NCBI RefSeq assembly: GCF_026212465.1
Contig: NC_080051.1
Span: forward strand, 15,669,178 to 15,733,177
Length of the DNA stretch: 64,000 nucleotides
Origin: Amaranthus tricolor
Lineage: Eukaryota; Streptophyta; Magnoliopsida; Caryophyllales; Amaranthaceae
Reading direction: 5' to 3'
Made by a program: the position numbers and the translations under genes. The notes under the pieces were generated by a model. That model saw nothing but the letters and a program-made list of their open reading frames with translations, was not told the DNA's origin and searched no databases. This document shows positions 31,670 to 44,218 of the stretch, one piece after another; the first letter of the stretch is position 1; each line of letters begins with the position of its first letter.

Positions 31670-32124
31670 AGAAAATTACACATGGTAACATCGAACTTTT
31701 ATAAAAAGGTAGCACTTTTATAAGATTTTTTCACATGGTAGCATCCAGTTTATGCCTTATCTAACTGCCGTAGCATTTTCCGTTTAATTTACCATTTTGA
31801 CGTTTCTACCCTTATTAAGTATTTGTTGTTGTCTTTATATTCTGCCCTAAACCATTTTTATGCTCTCAAATGTTCAATTATCATTTTGATGTTTAATTCA
31901 TCAACGTTCTCAAATGTTCAGACAAATTATAAAGACAACAACCAATACTTAATAAGGGTAGAAACGTCAAAATCATAAATTAACCGAAAATTGACAAGAA
32001 TTTTACAGAAAATGCTACGAAAGTTAGATAAAGGCATAAACTGATGCTACCATGTAGAAAAATCTTACAAAAGTGCTATCACTGGCGTTTCATAAAAGTT
32101 CGATGCTACCATGTGAAATTTCCC
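31670..32124. mobile_element. Long-TIR foldback MITE (Mutator-like)
   Basis: The two halves are near-complementary for roughly 190-200 bp each; the outer ends read AGAAAATTACACATGG and, complemented, GGGAAATTTCACATGG. A 9-bp duplication AAATAAAAA flanks it at 31661-31669 and 32125-32133. A 9-bp target site with long TIRs suits a MULE-derived MITE. It has no ORF. Confidence 0.75.
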
Positions 32125-32190
32125 AAATAAAAATGCAAGCAATAGAATTAAGAAATTATTCAAGGCAGTGAGAAGCAGGTTTTATCACGA

Positions 32191-32344
32191 TTGGAGCATG
32201 TACCGCTTTTTCACATGAAAAAACCTGATTTCAAATCTCGCTGCCCACTTCTCTGGCTCTCCCCTCCCTCCATTGGAGCATGTACCGCTTTTCGCATGAA
32301 AAAACCTGATTTCAAATCTCGCTGCCCACTTCTCTGGCTCTCTC

Positions 32345-32346
<2 letters not shown>
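32191..32346. repeat. Two tandem copies of an 82-bp unit, ending in poly-C / poly-A
   Basis: TTGGAGCATGTACCGCTTTT starts at 32191 and again at 32273, and the following ~75 bp are almost identical. A run of about 29 C and then about 16 A follows. ORFs across it are low-complexity artefacts. Confidence 0.8.
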
Positions 32347-32385
<39 letters not shown>

Positions 32386-32791
32386 AAAAAAGAAAAAAAA
32401 CAGAAAAAAGGAATTATTCAAGCGAGTGTCTTGACGCAAATATCATTGTGTTGCTCAATGTTTATCATACATGTTATGTTAGACTAAAATATCCAGGGCT
32501 TATGTCAGGTTCAACACCCAAGATAAACTTTCAGAATGTTATAAACAAGTAGGCTTACTCCTATGCGACGTCCCAGTGCTGTGAGCTACGTGGGACCAGA
32601 ACTGGAAGATAGATAGATGGTAACACTCTTGAATCCCATACTTCTTGAGTGGCGTCCACAAGTGTACCTTTATAAACAGAAAAAGATGGAATTGATAAGG
32701 GGGAGATAAAGCCTATATACGGCAATATAATTAAATGAATCATTTGATACACCTCAAAAACATTACCTTAAATCAATGAAGCAATATTCAT

Positions 32792-35700
32792 TTACGTATG
32801 TAGATAATTAGCCGCCATCATCAGCTCCAGAGTAATTTCAGGTTCAATGTGGAACTCAGTCTCCTTCCCACTACATTACACAGATCGGCATGTAAGTCAA
32901 AAAGAATGAAGGAAACAGCATCCAAAATGGTATTAAAGAACAGAAGTCAATTAATACAAATGACCACTAAGCACAGTTGCAAGTTTGAGAAACTAAAGAG
33001 AACTCTCCTTGCCCAGATGAAGAGTTCAGAATTACACTACGCCAAAGAAATACACTACCATATTGATACTGAAAAGAACTAAGAAGCATGGACTCTCCAA
33101 TCAAACTACCAAGTATAGTTGTGTTTCACAGTTTAATCTGGATAACTTCGTTTAATTTTAACAGCTCTAGTGCAATAGCCGACTCAGCCATCAGAAACAA
33201 CAGGTTCCTTGAGAAGCTTGCAAAATCTAGTCCTCAAAGTATTGTCTCCCAAGTCATTTGGGCTAACGATTTATCCATAATTGACAAGCAAAATGCAAAA
33301 GCAAGTATTATGGAGCAAAAGAAAATGGATTGCAGATATATTTGCAAATCAGATCACTACCACTTGGAGAAATTTCCAGTTTTGTAAAGATAAACCACAA
33401 AGAATATATAGAGATAAACATAAGAGGCTCGTCATGGCGAAGCACAAACCACATAGATGGCTAAAGCCTAAAAATCTCAAATATTCATCACTCAACAAAA
33501 TCACCATACTCCCTCTATTTCACAGTATACCCACAATATTCATTGTTCCATAGTTTGGAAAAAACATCATCGCAAAATTTTCAACTTAAACTCTCCTGAA
33601 GTCGTTGTTTCTTAAAAATTATAAGCATCACTTACACTACTTGAGAAAGTTATTCTACCCAATTCACTTATTATAGGCTTACGCTATGCAATAGAATATG
33701 TATGATTCCAACACCACCTTAAATGCTTTGTGTTCTGAACTAGGAAGGGAATGAATAAATTAGGTGCAAGAGAAAGCAATGGGGATGTGTATTGAACTCA
33801 GCACAAGAAGATCCAATCTAACAACCCAAGCCATAAGCCATATACAGAGCTTATTGAAACAGAGCATTTTCGAATCTCATACTGAATATTCTCTCATTTC
33901 ACAAAATTATCCACAGAACGCACAGGTTGCAGTTCAACATTACTACTTGTACTACTCTATGAGCCCCCTATTTGAGGTGTCTTCCAAATAAAGTTTTGTT
34001 TATGAATATGATGCAATCCCTCGTGTTAATTATTTACTCCTGCATTCCTAAATATTGTCCCCATTTAAGTTAAGTGTATTGGAACTTTTCATTGGGTATA
34101 GGGCCTATGGGCACACATTTAAAAAGAAGTAAAATTAACACTCCTCAGAATAAGTTTAAACTTACAATCAGACATATTCAAGAAGTAAGCCAAGCCCTAC
34201 ATGATGATGAAACAACCATACACTTTTCAGATGACAGCAACAAATAATCTCGTGTTGCAGAGAGCAACAGCAATACAAGAGCTAAGAACCAGTATAATGC
34301 ACATTGAATTGAATCTTTACAAGCTTTATGAGAAAATTTAAGGACGTAAACAAAGAAGACAACTACATTAACGCCTCAATGTATATACTGAAAAAACAGG
34401 TTTTCAAGTCTTGAGTGTGATTGTGTGAGAAACCAGTACATGTTTCATCTGTATGCATTCTTGCATCACAACATCAGTTATGCAAGTGGTGATCCTAAAT
34501 TGTAATTGCTCTTATCCAGATTTTTAAAATCTTTTTTTTCAATAAATGAAATCATGAAAAGGAGACAAGAACACAAAAGAGAAAAAGATTGCAAGCCTAG
34601 ACAATGGCCATACAGACACATGAAATCCTAGCTGAAAACCAGTGTAAGGAGTTTAGCAGGTCATGCAAAAAGGTACAATATATAGGCCAAGACCTTACCT
34701 GTTAGCAGGGTCACCTAAAATGAATGGCTTCATTTGAGTATCCAATGTAAACATATTGTCACAATCTTTTATAAACGGAATTGGCACAAAATTGGATGCA
34801 GAATAACACAAAGTTCATTATAAATGGACAGAAGTTGTGAAATCTATTCACATAACTATGTTGCCCTTTTAGAGATGTAGCCATCACTCAACAAAGTATC
34901 CAAATAAGGGTGATGCATTTTAGAACTTGATGGTGGTTGCAGATTAGTTAAGACAGAGAAAGATCAGAAGCAGCAAGAACAAGAGTAATGGCAGAATCAG
35001 ACAGAGAATAGAAGCAAGGGAAGTAGTAGATAAGTAGAGAACAGAATGCTTGTAATAAATATAGAGAGCAGTGTACTCCCCGAGCTCTTAGAGTCGCTCA
35101 GTGACTTCCATAGTGATACAACATTCCAAAGTGTATTACATGCATACTATGAATCTATTTCCCCTTTTGTTTATATAGGCAACTATATCTTATCCTAGAA
35201 TGCCCCTTTTTACAGCTCATCATATCTGTAATAGAAAGTTTTTTTTGTATAACAGAAAATCTAATAAAAGCAAATAACAGATTTCATTCCTGTGTAACAA
35301 CTTTCTTCCTCCTAGAATACACATATTTGATGTTGGGCTTGGGCCTACCTTTGTCCACAATGGCGGAAGATAATTGGAACGGGTAGGGGCTTTGCCCCCC
35401 TGATTTTTTTAACATTTTACAACTTGTTTTTAGAAATTGTTGGTTTCTATCGGTAAAATCAAGCCAAGAGTATACTAGTATAAAGTCTTAGAGTAGGCAT
35501 GCTATAAATTTCATTCTTATCGGTATTATTTCATTCTTAATCTAATTTGATAGTTACCAATTTAAAAACTGAATAAATTCATGATTGGTAATTTTATTAA
35601 TCTGATTTTCTTCATAATCTAAAATTCTCGTTTAAGATGGTCTCATCGTTCTCATCGTAAGACAATCCTAAATCGAATTAAATAGTCCAACTAAATTAAT

Positions 35701-38700
35701 TAGAACATCCACTTTCATACTCAAAATATCTACTATAGGTATTCAATGTTTAATACACCGTTTTGAATGTTAAAATTGATGTATTAATATATTCGTTGTT
35801 TTGAATTTGAACTCCATTTATGGATTTGTCTCACCGTGAGACAGTCTCATACAAAAGTTGCTCACTAACACAAATATTCTAATCTTTAAACTTGTTTCGA
35901 TTGATGCTAGTAGTGTCTTCATTTTCAATTTAAATTTTATTTCAAGATATATGTATTAAGGATTTTTTACTTAATTATTAAATATTATCATAAATAAAAA
36001 TTATTAGTAAATCTCGCTTCTCCCAAAATTGTTTCGCCAATGCTTGTCCATGATAAACCCATGAGTGATAAGCATATTTTCCCATTAATAAGCATGAAAA
36101 AGAATGTCAAAAAGCAATATGCCATTTGTGTTTGAGTGTGGGCTTCTCTTGGCCACATTTAGAGACAAAAGTAAGAGAGAAACAAAAAAGAGTGTATTTT
36201 TGCAAAGTAACCAACAGAGCATAGCAAGAAAAAGTACATCATATCCACACCTATGAACTGATTCCAAGACCACATATAATAATCAATTGTCTCGCCCTAG
36301 GAAAAACCCAAAGAAGCCATTTCAAAAGTACATGTATGTAATCAATAGCATATCAATTGTGATGTCTATACCAAGAAGATCAAGATCGAGATTATACTTG
36401 GGATCGAAAAGAGGAAGCAATCAAAAACTAATGACATAGATGTAGTGAAGTGCATTAATGATAAGAATAAGAACATTTTAGTTTAAGACGAGAATATCAA
36501 GAATTGATGGAAGGAGTATTTTGATGAACTATTTAATGGAGAAAAAAGAATTGTTGTAGGGGACACAACAAAAATCAGAGGTGGATGCGGTTTTAACAAA
36601 AATGAAGCTAAAAAAGCAGTTGGGCCACATTGTATACTTATTGAGGTGTCGTGATGCTTAGGGACGATTGGATTGACTTGGCTATTCCACAAGATTTGGA
36701 GGACGAGCAAGATGGCCAATGACTAGAGAAGAAGTACTATAGGGCCTATTTACAAAAACAAAGAAGATGTCTAAGATTTCTCTAACTATCGAGGAGTGAA
36801 ACTCATGAGCCATACTATGAAGTTATGGGAAAGAGTGATAGAGATAAGTATGAGAAGATGTACCTCTATATCAGAGAACCAATTAAGATTTATGCCAGGG
36901 AGATCTATAATGAAAGCAATTCCTCTTATGAAACTAATGATGGAGTACTATAGGGCTAGAAAAAAAAACTTGTACACGGTTTTTATTGACTTGAAAAAAG
37001 CATACGACAAAGTATCAAGAGAAGTACTTTGATGGACAATGAAAAAGTATCAAGATATGTATTGATAAGTAAAGATGAATGTTAGGACATGTGAAGGGGC
37101 AACTTTGGATTTTCCATCATAATTGACCTTCATCAAGACTCAGCCCTAAGCCCTTTTTTCTTAGCGGTCCAATATGAGAAAACTCGATCGACCCAAGGAG
37201 ATGCACCTTGGGGCATGTTGTTTAATGATGACATTGTTTTGGTAGATGAGACTAAGGAGGGGTAAATTCTAAGTTAGAACAAAGAAGAGAGTCGTTCGAG
37301 TCACAAGGTTTCAAATTAAGTTAGAGCAAGACAGCGTACATGAAGTATAATTTTAGCGCAATCGAGATAACGGGAGGCTCTATAAATCTAGAAGGGAAAA
37401 AAATCGCTTTAGGTGGATGCTTCAAATACCTTGGGTCCATATTTTATAGTAGTGGGGATATCCAATAAGATGTAACCCATAGAATTAGATGTGCCCTTCA
37501 AGTTAAACAACAAGTATTATTGAACAACCATTAACTCGACGCTACTGTATGGATTAGAATGTTGGGACTTAAAAAGAATCAGTAGAATGATGGGAGTACG
37601 GGAAATGTGAATTCTTCGATAGATGATTGGACATACCTTAAACATAGAATTTGAAATAAAGATATAAGAAAAGGTTTAAGAGTTGCAAATATTGAGGAAA
37701 AGATGAAAGATAATCGTTAAAGATGGTTTGGGCATGTGAAAAAACAGGGTATTAGAAAACCGGTAAGGAAGATAGATATTTGAAACTCGAAAGATTTATA
37801 AAGAGAGCGAGGAAGACCGAATATGACTTGAAGGACAGGAGTTGAAACGAAATAAATGACCTAAACTTATAAATTGAGATAGTCGAAAATCCGAATGAAT
37901 GGAGAAGTAGAATCTATATGGACAATCATTGCAACTGATACATTTATATAGTCGACCTCAATTCTTTGAGATTAAGACTCCGTCATAGTTGTTGTTGATC
38001 CTTTTTTAAAGGATAATAAATATAAAATATGTATATTATATATTAATCATACATAAACATACAAAGTTTTTGAAGATTAATCATATATATTAATAAGAGA
38101 ATCATACATAAACAAAACAAGTATATAGAATATGAAGGTGGATAATCAAATTGAAGAACAAGATCACTCGATATTGCACCTACATTTCCTCGCCCAATCT
38201 TTTTCTTTTACATATGCTTGAGTGAGTTAATGAGTGATAGATACTAATGCTATTAGGTTTTATTATCCTATTTTTCCGGAATGCATAAGTGTTTTGGGCA
38301 TGTTTTAGTATCTTTTTGGTCTATTTTGTACTTTAATGTGAAACGTCGATTCTATGTAGTGTTGGTATATTTAGAGAATGTGATAATAATTGGGTGGTTT
38401 GGTATGATTTATAGTTTATGACCAATAAGCTCGAGAAGCAATAAAATAAAATAGAAAATGATTTGAAATACATGTTCATTATATAAACCATATGGTCAAA
38501 TTCAAAAACATATCTCTGCTAATATAAAAATTTATTTGCAGTGATTAACGTGACATATCAAACTTTGGGATGTTAGCTTTCCAACAATACCTAATACACC
38601 TTATCTTGATAACCGTCAACCAAACAAAACATGACAGCCATTTGAAAACACACAGATGATCACTGATCCCGCAGTAATTTACTTCAATCCCTCTAAATGA

Positions 38701-39190
38701 TCAATAAATCTTAAAGAGATGTTCTAATTAGAAAATACAAAAAGCCAACCACACTCTAAAGATCATCCAAATACAAAATCAAAATCAAAGTAACTCAAAT
38801 TGTTTAAAGAAATCACAAAAAGATAAGAAATGACCTCGCATATTGAAGAGACCAATAGAAATACTGGCAAATTTTCTCAAGTATAGTAGTACTTATCTCC
38901 GGAAACGTCACTTCACCATGCTCCGTTTCAGCAAAACTGCCTACAAATTACCAAATTAAACAAAATAACATATAACAATTCAGCTCCATATCAATTGAAT
39001 TCCGTAAGCCAAAAGACGAAATTAAAAAAATAAACCCTAATTTAGAGCAATAATTCAATTCAATAACAAAATAAAAACCTGGAGAAGTTAGCATATTGCG
39101 AAGAGTTTGAGAAACCATGGCTGCTTTCTTGTCGATAACAAATTCAAAACCTTCAGCGCTAATCAATTTCACTGTTTCTTCTTTCTTCAT
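32792..39190 (-). CDS. ELC: Elongin C (SKP1/BTB-POZ fold), three exons
   Basis: Exons on the - strand: 39190-39079, 38940-38835 and 32870-32792, totalling 98 codons plus stop. Donors are GTTTTTAT and GTCATTTC; acceptors are TTTGTAG and AATGTAG. Exon phases join cleanly. The protein starts MKKEETVKLISAEGFEFVI, carries FPEISTTILEKICQYFYW in exon 2 and ends EITLELMMAANYLHT, as plant Elongin C (about 97 residues) does. Elongin C is a small adaptor with the SKP1 fold, in the Elongin transcription complex and cullin-type ubiquitin ligases; it should act in the nucleus and cytosol. Intron 1 is 138 bp; intron 2 is about 5.96 kb and holds transposon relics. The MULE end at 39319 leaves only about 130 bp of proximal 5' flank. 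No stop or frameshift was seen, so I consider it a working gene. Confidence 0.93.
32871..36439. other. Elongin C intron 2, distal part
   Basis: No exon of another gene was recognised. Short ORFs near 32849, 33088, 33281 and 33764 lack domains. ACTCCCTCTATTTC near 33509 looks like one end of a Stowaway-type MITE, without a clear partner. DNA near 34900-35330 has the look of an old LTR, but I could not set borders. Confidence 0.45.
36440..37998 (+). mobile_element. RTE-type LINE relic in Elongin C intron 2
   Basis: A frame at 36796-37032 shows RT motifs KLWERVIE, ENQLRFMPGRS and VFIDLKKAYDKVSREVL, the fingerprint of plant RTE-like LINEs. Further decayed RT segments extend on both sides (DFSNYRGVKL-like upstream; SALSPFFLAVQ-like and GSIFYSSGDIQ-like downstream). 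The 3' end near 37995 carries TTGTTGTTG, typical of RTE tails. It has many stops and frameshifts and is dead. It lies antisense to Elongin C. Confidence 0.8.
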
Positions 39191-39443
39191 CTTTGAATCA
39201 AATTATCAACTAGAATGAACAATTCTTGCTCTCTAACTCTTTCTCTCTCTTCGATGGAAAACTAGGAGAAGAGATGGAGGCGTTATAGTGGATGTTGGCG
39301 ATTGATCATTAAAACTACTACATTGTAGGACTTATTCCCAAAATATGGCTTAAAAAAAAAAATAATTCACATTTGCATTATTTGGGAAAGTATTTCCCAC
39401 AATACCGTCCACGTGGAAAATTTAATTTTTTTTTTTTCAGATA

Positions 39444-39505
39444 AAACCGCCATCTCAAGTGGCGGTTTGCCCTAACCACAAAAACGCCATCTGAAGTGGC
39501 GGTTT
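39444..39505. repeat. Two subterminal palindromes, left end of the MULE
   Basis: AAACCGCCATCTCAAGTGGC (39444, continuing GGTTT) and a second copy at 39482-39505 each pair AAACCGCCA with TGGCGGTTT around about 7 bp. Matching palindromes occur at the other end of the same element. Confidence 0.8.
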
Positions 39506-39904
39506 GCTTGTAACTTGATTTTTTATTTTTTTTTCTTTGCCTTAATTTTTTTTTTCTTTCATTTTAAAATAGTGAACACAACATGCATTAAACTAGTTCA
39601 ATACCATCTATTCTATAATAATCAATTACGAACCGGCTTGTTTTGAAAAAAATAATTATGAAACTAATGCAAAGATATATTACAATTATGGAAACTCATA
39701 CAAGAAGTTCAAGTCGTATAAGAATATACAAAGCTTGTTAAACTACAACCCCCGACCCCTTTTGTTTTGCACACCGGTCGATGAGATGGTGTGAACTCGT
39801 CAACCTCCGCTACTGGGCCCGGCATCGCCATGATCGCTGAAACATACATAAGTGTTATAAAAATCATTTAAATATTATCAGATTCAACATGTTGTTACAA
39901 AATT

Positions 39905-42900
39905 TTAAAAAAAAACATACTTTATTGACCTTCGAGGGCATGTTTTCTTATTATGACCACTACATCCACAAAAAAAACATGCATCCATTTCGTTCCGTAT
40001 ACGAGTTGATCGCGGACGACCCTTTGCACGCTTTGTTGAGGGATCTGGAACAACTGTAAGACCATTCCAAGGATCGCAAGTGAACATGTCTGGAACGGGC
40101 ATGAAAGACTTCTTATATGTCGATACGTATTTTGTAGTGCGAAATGAAGGGTCCACAAAAGCATCGTACGATATGTTACGAGCTCGACATACTGCAAGAA
40201 CATGTGAGCACGGTAACTTGAAGATGGTTGGTTTCTGACATGTGCATGATGTTGCTGTGAGGTCAGCCATGTAGGATTTTCCACCTTTTCCTGCTATCCT
40301 ATTGCCACAACCAGTGGTGACCTCGAATATCCCACGCACTGTGTCATATATCCTAACATCATGAAAGCGTGCTTTTTCAGCATTCTTATCAATCGTATCA
40401 CTTGGTTTCTTCGCATACACATGTCCACTGTCTAATCTGCTTCTCCCTAAATCCCTTTTTGTGGCAAAGTATTCGTTTACCCGGTAGAATGTCATCCTAA
40501 CTAATGAAGTGATTGGGAGTGACCTGGCCCCTTTCATAACGCCGTTGAACGCTTCAGACATGTTTGTAGTTCTCACTTAGAGGTGATCATGGGCGGCCTG
40601 GCCCGCCGGCCCGGTCCAACCCGGCCCGAAAAAGTGAGGGTTTGGGTGTCAAAATATGGCCCGATGGGCGGGTTTGGGTAGAAAATAAGTGGCCCGATTT
40701 TTTTTTGGGACGGGTTTGGGATTTGGTGTTTGGCCCGCGGGCCGGCCCGGCCCGGCCCGAAAAAGTGTTTGTTCATGATTTGCATTTTAAATTTGTTTTA
40801 TATTATGTATAATATGTAACAATTGTATTTGATTATTTCAATTATTTTTAATTTGTGTTTTAAATTATGTATAATATGCAACAATTGTATTTGTAGTTTT
40901 GTGAATTTCTTTGTCTTTTTTGGTTTTATTTATTTTAGTTTTATATTTTTATTTTTTTGGTTATTTACAAATCACGGTGATTGATTAGAAATTATTAAAT
41001 AAAAAAATGAGAGTTTTTAATTTAAAGCATTATTGATGAGTGCTTTTAGATTGGATAAATAAATTTTACATAAAAATTTAAAAATTATAAAGTTATTTAA
41101 ATTTTACATAATATATATAAATAATATATTACATAGGCCCGCAAAGCCCGCACAGTACGGGTTTGGGCAAGAACTTTTTGGCCCGCACTTTGGTCCGGCC
41201 CGGCCCGGCCCGTATCAATGGACAGATTTTTGCCTCTCGGCCCGGCCCGGTGTTTGATCACCTCTATTCTCACTCCATATCGATGCCCACCGTCATGAAT
41301 CAAAGTCCATTGGCGCTCGGGAATAGAACCATCCACTAAGTACTTGTACGCGTCCTCATTAAGCTCTTTAAGGCGATTCATGTAGAAATTATACTTCCGA
41401 ATCTTTGTCTGTTCAGAAGCTTTTCCAAATAAGTTCTTAACCGCTATGTTTTTAAACTTCTTATGCACGTTTGAAGCTAGATGACGTTTACAAAACCGAT
41501 GGAATGCATATGGTTCTTCCCAACCTTTTCCAACTCTGTTCATTGCATGCAAAATTCCCTTGTGACGATCAGATATAACACATAAGTCGTCCCTCTTAGG
41601 GACATAATGCCTTATACAATCCAAGAACCAACTCCATGTGTCGTTGCTCTCTCCCTCCACAACGGCAAAGGCAAGTGGGAACAACTGAGAATTTGCATCT
41701 ATGGACATACCAATCATAAGTGTGCCTCTGTACTTTCCTTACAAATGTGTACCATCTATAGAAATAAGGGGACGACAGTGGGGAAAACCCTTAATGGATG
41801 GTCCGAAAGCCCAGAAAATTCGCTGAAACATCACTTTGGTAGGATTCATTGTCGGTTGGACTTCCCATTGCACCACTGTTCCTGGATTAGATTGCATTAA
41901 TGCCTGCAGGTACCTTGGAAGCTCCTCAAAGGACTTATCCTAATCCCCAAACACTGTTGTTATAGCCTTATTTTTGGCCAACCAAACTCTCTTATATGTT
42001 ATAACAAATTCGTATTTATTTTTTACAAAATTAACGATTGACTTCACCTTAAACGCTGGATCAACTCTAATCATATCCACGATAAGATCAGCAACAAATT
42101 CAGAAGTAAGGAGGGGATGGTCGTCACTGTAATGTACTGAGCAATCTTGATTATGACCCGTATATCGCACAATCTTAAATGATCCTGTTGCGGTCATAAC
42201 AGCTCGCATCCTCCATTCACAACCTATATCCTCCGCATTAGTGCATTGGATAACGTACTTTGAAGGCTCCGACTCAATTACACGGAAGTTTCTATTATTA
42301 GAAATCGCCCATGCTTTAACATTCTTCTTAAGGTGGTCTAAGGAGCTAAACTCTTGCCCTATCCTAAAGTCTCCATTTTCATTCATGGAGTTGTCATCGT
42401 TCCAGGTCATCCATGCATCAATCAATCTTTGATCAACCTCATCAATTCTAAGCCAATCTTGAGATGGAGCACCATCTCTAATCGCTGCATCTAGAGCTTC
42501 TCTTCTTTCATCATCCTCTTCTGAATCAGAATCAGTATGCTCATCCTCCTAATCTAAAGAGTCAACCTCGTTCGCATTAAGGCTACCCAAGTGACTCGTG
42601 GAAAAGGTGTTCATTACACCACCACCAATGCCACGTGAATGAGTTGGAGAGCTAATCTCATCCAAGTGCTCATTAACGTAATTTGGGTTACTTAACATTT
42701 CTGTGAATGTATTATGGCGAACACTAGGACCTGATTCTGGAAGTTCCATGCTAGTCATGACTTCCCTCGCATTATCCAAATTTGCAACCAATTCAACATA
42801 AACCTCCATTGCCGTTCCAGGGGCTTGTGATGCCGCATAAGCAAGAGCAATTATGCTTTCATCATTCTTAATCGGGACTAACACATTTTTCTCAGTCACC

Positions 42901-43115
42901 GAATATTTCATCTCCAATTTTAACATAAAAGAGTTGCGATCACAACCAATTACATCATAGACTTTGCTAACAAACACCTCAAAAGTCGTATTTTGACGAT
43001 GGATAAACATCACTGTATTTAATCCTCCATTATACCCAACATCGGATCCAGTATAACTTACTTCCCCACCCCAATACACTATAACGGGATAATGATCCAT
43101 ATTCTGCAAATACAA
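39905..43115 (-). pseudogene. MuDR-type MULE transposase, with nonsense mutations
   Basis: One frame on the - strand can be followed from 43115 across in-frame stops at 42549 (SLD*EDEH), 41940 (FGD*DKSFEEL) and about 41735 (THL*GKYRGT). It has the plant MuDR N-terminal part, an acidic linker, the MULE transposase core (LISIDGTHL, GESNDTWSWFL, CVISDRHKGI, RFCKRHLASN), a SWIM zinc finger (CTC-X9-CSH near 40230) and a C-terminal zinc knuckle C-X2-C-X4-H-X4-C (CFFCGCSGHNKKTC). The hAT MITE splits it at 40578; removing that insert with one duplication copy restores the frame (HRYGVR then TTNMSEAF). It formerly moved this MULE; now it is inactive unless stops are read through. Confidence 0.9.
40578..41266. 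mobile_element. hAT MITE with GGCCCGGCCCG subterminal repeats
   Basis: TIRs TAGAGGTGATCA / TGATCACCTCTA with a perfect 8-bp duplication TTCTCACT at 40570-40577 and 41267-41274. The ends are GC-rich (CGGCCCGGCCCG) while the middle is AT-rich. No ORF. It inserted into the MULE transposase coding region. Confidence 0.9.
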
Positions 43116-43543
43116 AGTAATAAACTTTCATTGAAGCATATCATCAAACACTTAATAAGCATACAAACCAAATCCTAAAATTCAACTACAAATGTGTAAA
43201 ATGTAAGCTTATATCATGAAAACAAGAGAATGTAAATTACCAACAACGTATTTATAACTTCAATTGACAACAATAATGAACAAAAAAAATAATTTGCATA
43301 TTGAAAAAAAAATTAGGGTTGTTATTCATACCTTAAATGAGGTTGAAAATGATCTACTACACAAGGAAAGGATGGGAATGTAGTTGATTAGTTTAATTGA
43401 ATGAGAGGAATTGTATATTTGAAGTAAATGAGAGTGAATAAATTTTTTTTTTTTAAGCAAAAACAAGAGCAGCAGCCACGAAGATGCAAAGAGGAATAAG
43501 AAATGCAGTGAACAACTCGAAGCTGCTGTTTTGTACTGCTACA

Positions 43544-43674
43544 AAACCGCCACTTGAAGTGGCGGTTTACCCAAAAAAATTTTAAAAAAAAAAAAAAATA
43601 AATTACCAAACCGCCATTTCATCTGGCGATTTTCTTCAATTCCCTAAACAAAACCGCTACCTCAAGTAGCGGTT
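43544..43674. repeat. Three subterminal palindromes, right end of the MULE
   Basis: At 43544-43568, 43608-43632 and 43651-43674: AAACCGCC or AAACCGCT arms face GGCGGTTT, GGCGATTT or AGCGGTT. Together with the left end there are five copies in one element. Confidence 0.8.
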
Positions 43675-43920
43675 ATATTAAAAATTAAAAAAAAAAATTC
43701 AAAATAATCCTACGTGGACGGTAAAGTGGGAATTACTTTCCCATTTTAAGGAAAGTGGGAATTATTTTTTTATTTTGCAATATTGTGGGAATAGCTTCTA
43801 CATTGTAAGATGGCCATTAAATATTTTACTTTTTTTTTATTAGATCACAAATATTAGACTTTTTTTTAATGAAACCCTATCTCTAATTGGGTCGACTCAT
43901 AAAAAAAAAGAGTGAGTTAT

Positions 43921-44218
43921 TTGACAGATATTAAGAATATCAGCGGATATTAAAGATATAGTAAATAGACATTTAAGATATTATAAATACTGCATGTTTA
44001 CTTGGTGGATAATATATTAAAAATATTGTAGGTAGGCATTAAGAATGATGCAATTAGACATTAAGGATGCTGTAAGTAAGCATTTAAAGATACTGTAAGT
44101 AAGCATTAAAGATATTGTAAATAGACGTTAAAGATATGGTAAGTAGGCATCAAGGATGATGAAGAGGCATTAAAGATGATGTCAATAGACATATATTATA
44201 CAGTAAGTAGGCATTAAG
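43921..44218. repeat. Degenerate tandem repeat, unit about 28 bp
   Basis: Units like GTAAGTAGGCATTAAAGATA recur about ten times with variation (GTAAATAGAC, GTAAGTAAGC). It is not coding. A weaker array of similar AGTAGGTATT words continues at about 44640-44800. Confidence 0.75.

Larger units (their letters stand above)
39319..43808 (-). mobile_element. MULE DNA transposon, decayed, about 4.5 kb
   Basis: Imperfect terminal inverted repeats of about 100 bp: 39319-39417 and 43708-43808. They share TACAWTGTAG, TATTCCCA and ACCGTCCACGT in the same order. Inside lie a transposase pseudogene and subterminal palindromes. A target duplication is not clean; TCATTAAAA (39306) and CCATTAAAT (43814) are a 7-of-9 candidate. 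Contains a nested hAT MITE at 40578-41266. Confidence 0.85.

Noticed and set aside
32185..32487. Frames over the duplicated 82-bp unit and the poly-C/poly-A run.
   Set aside because: Low-complexity artefacts with poly-Pro, poly-Gly or poly-Lys readings.
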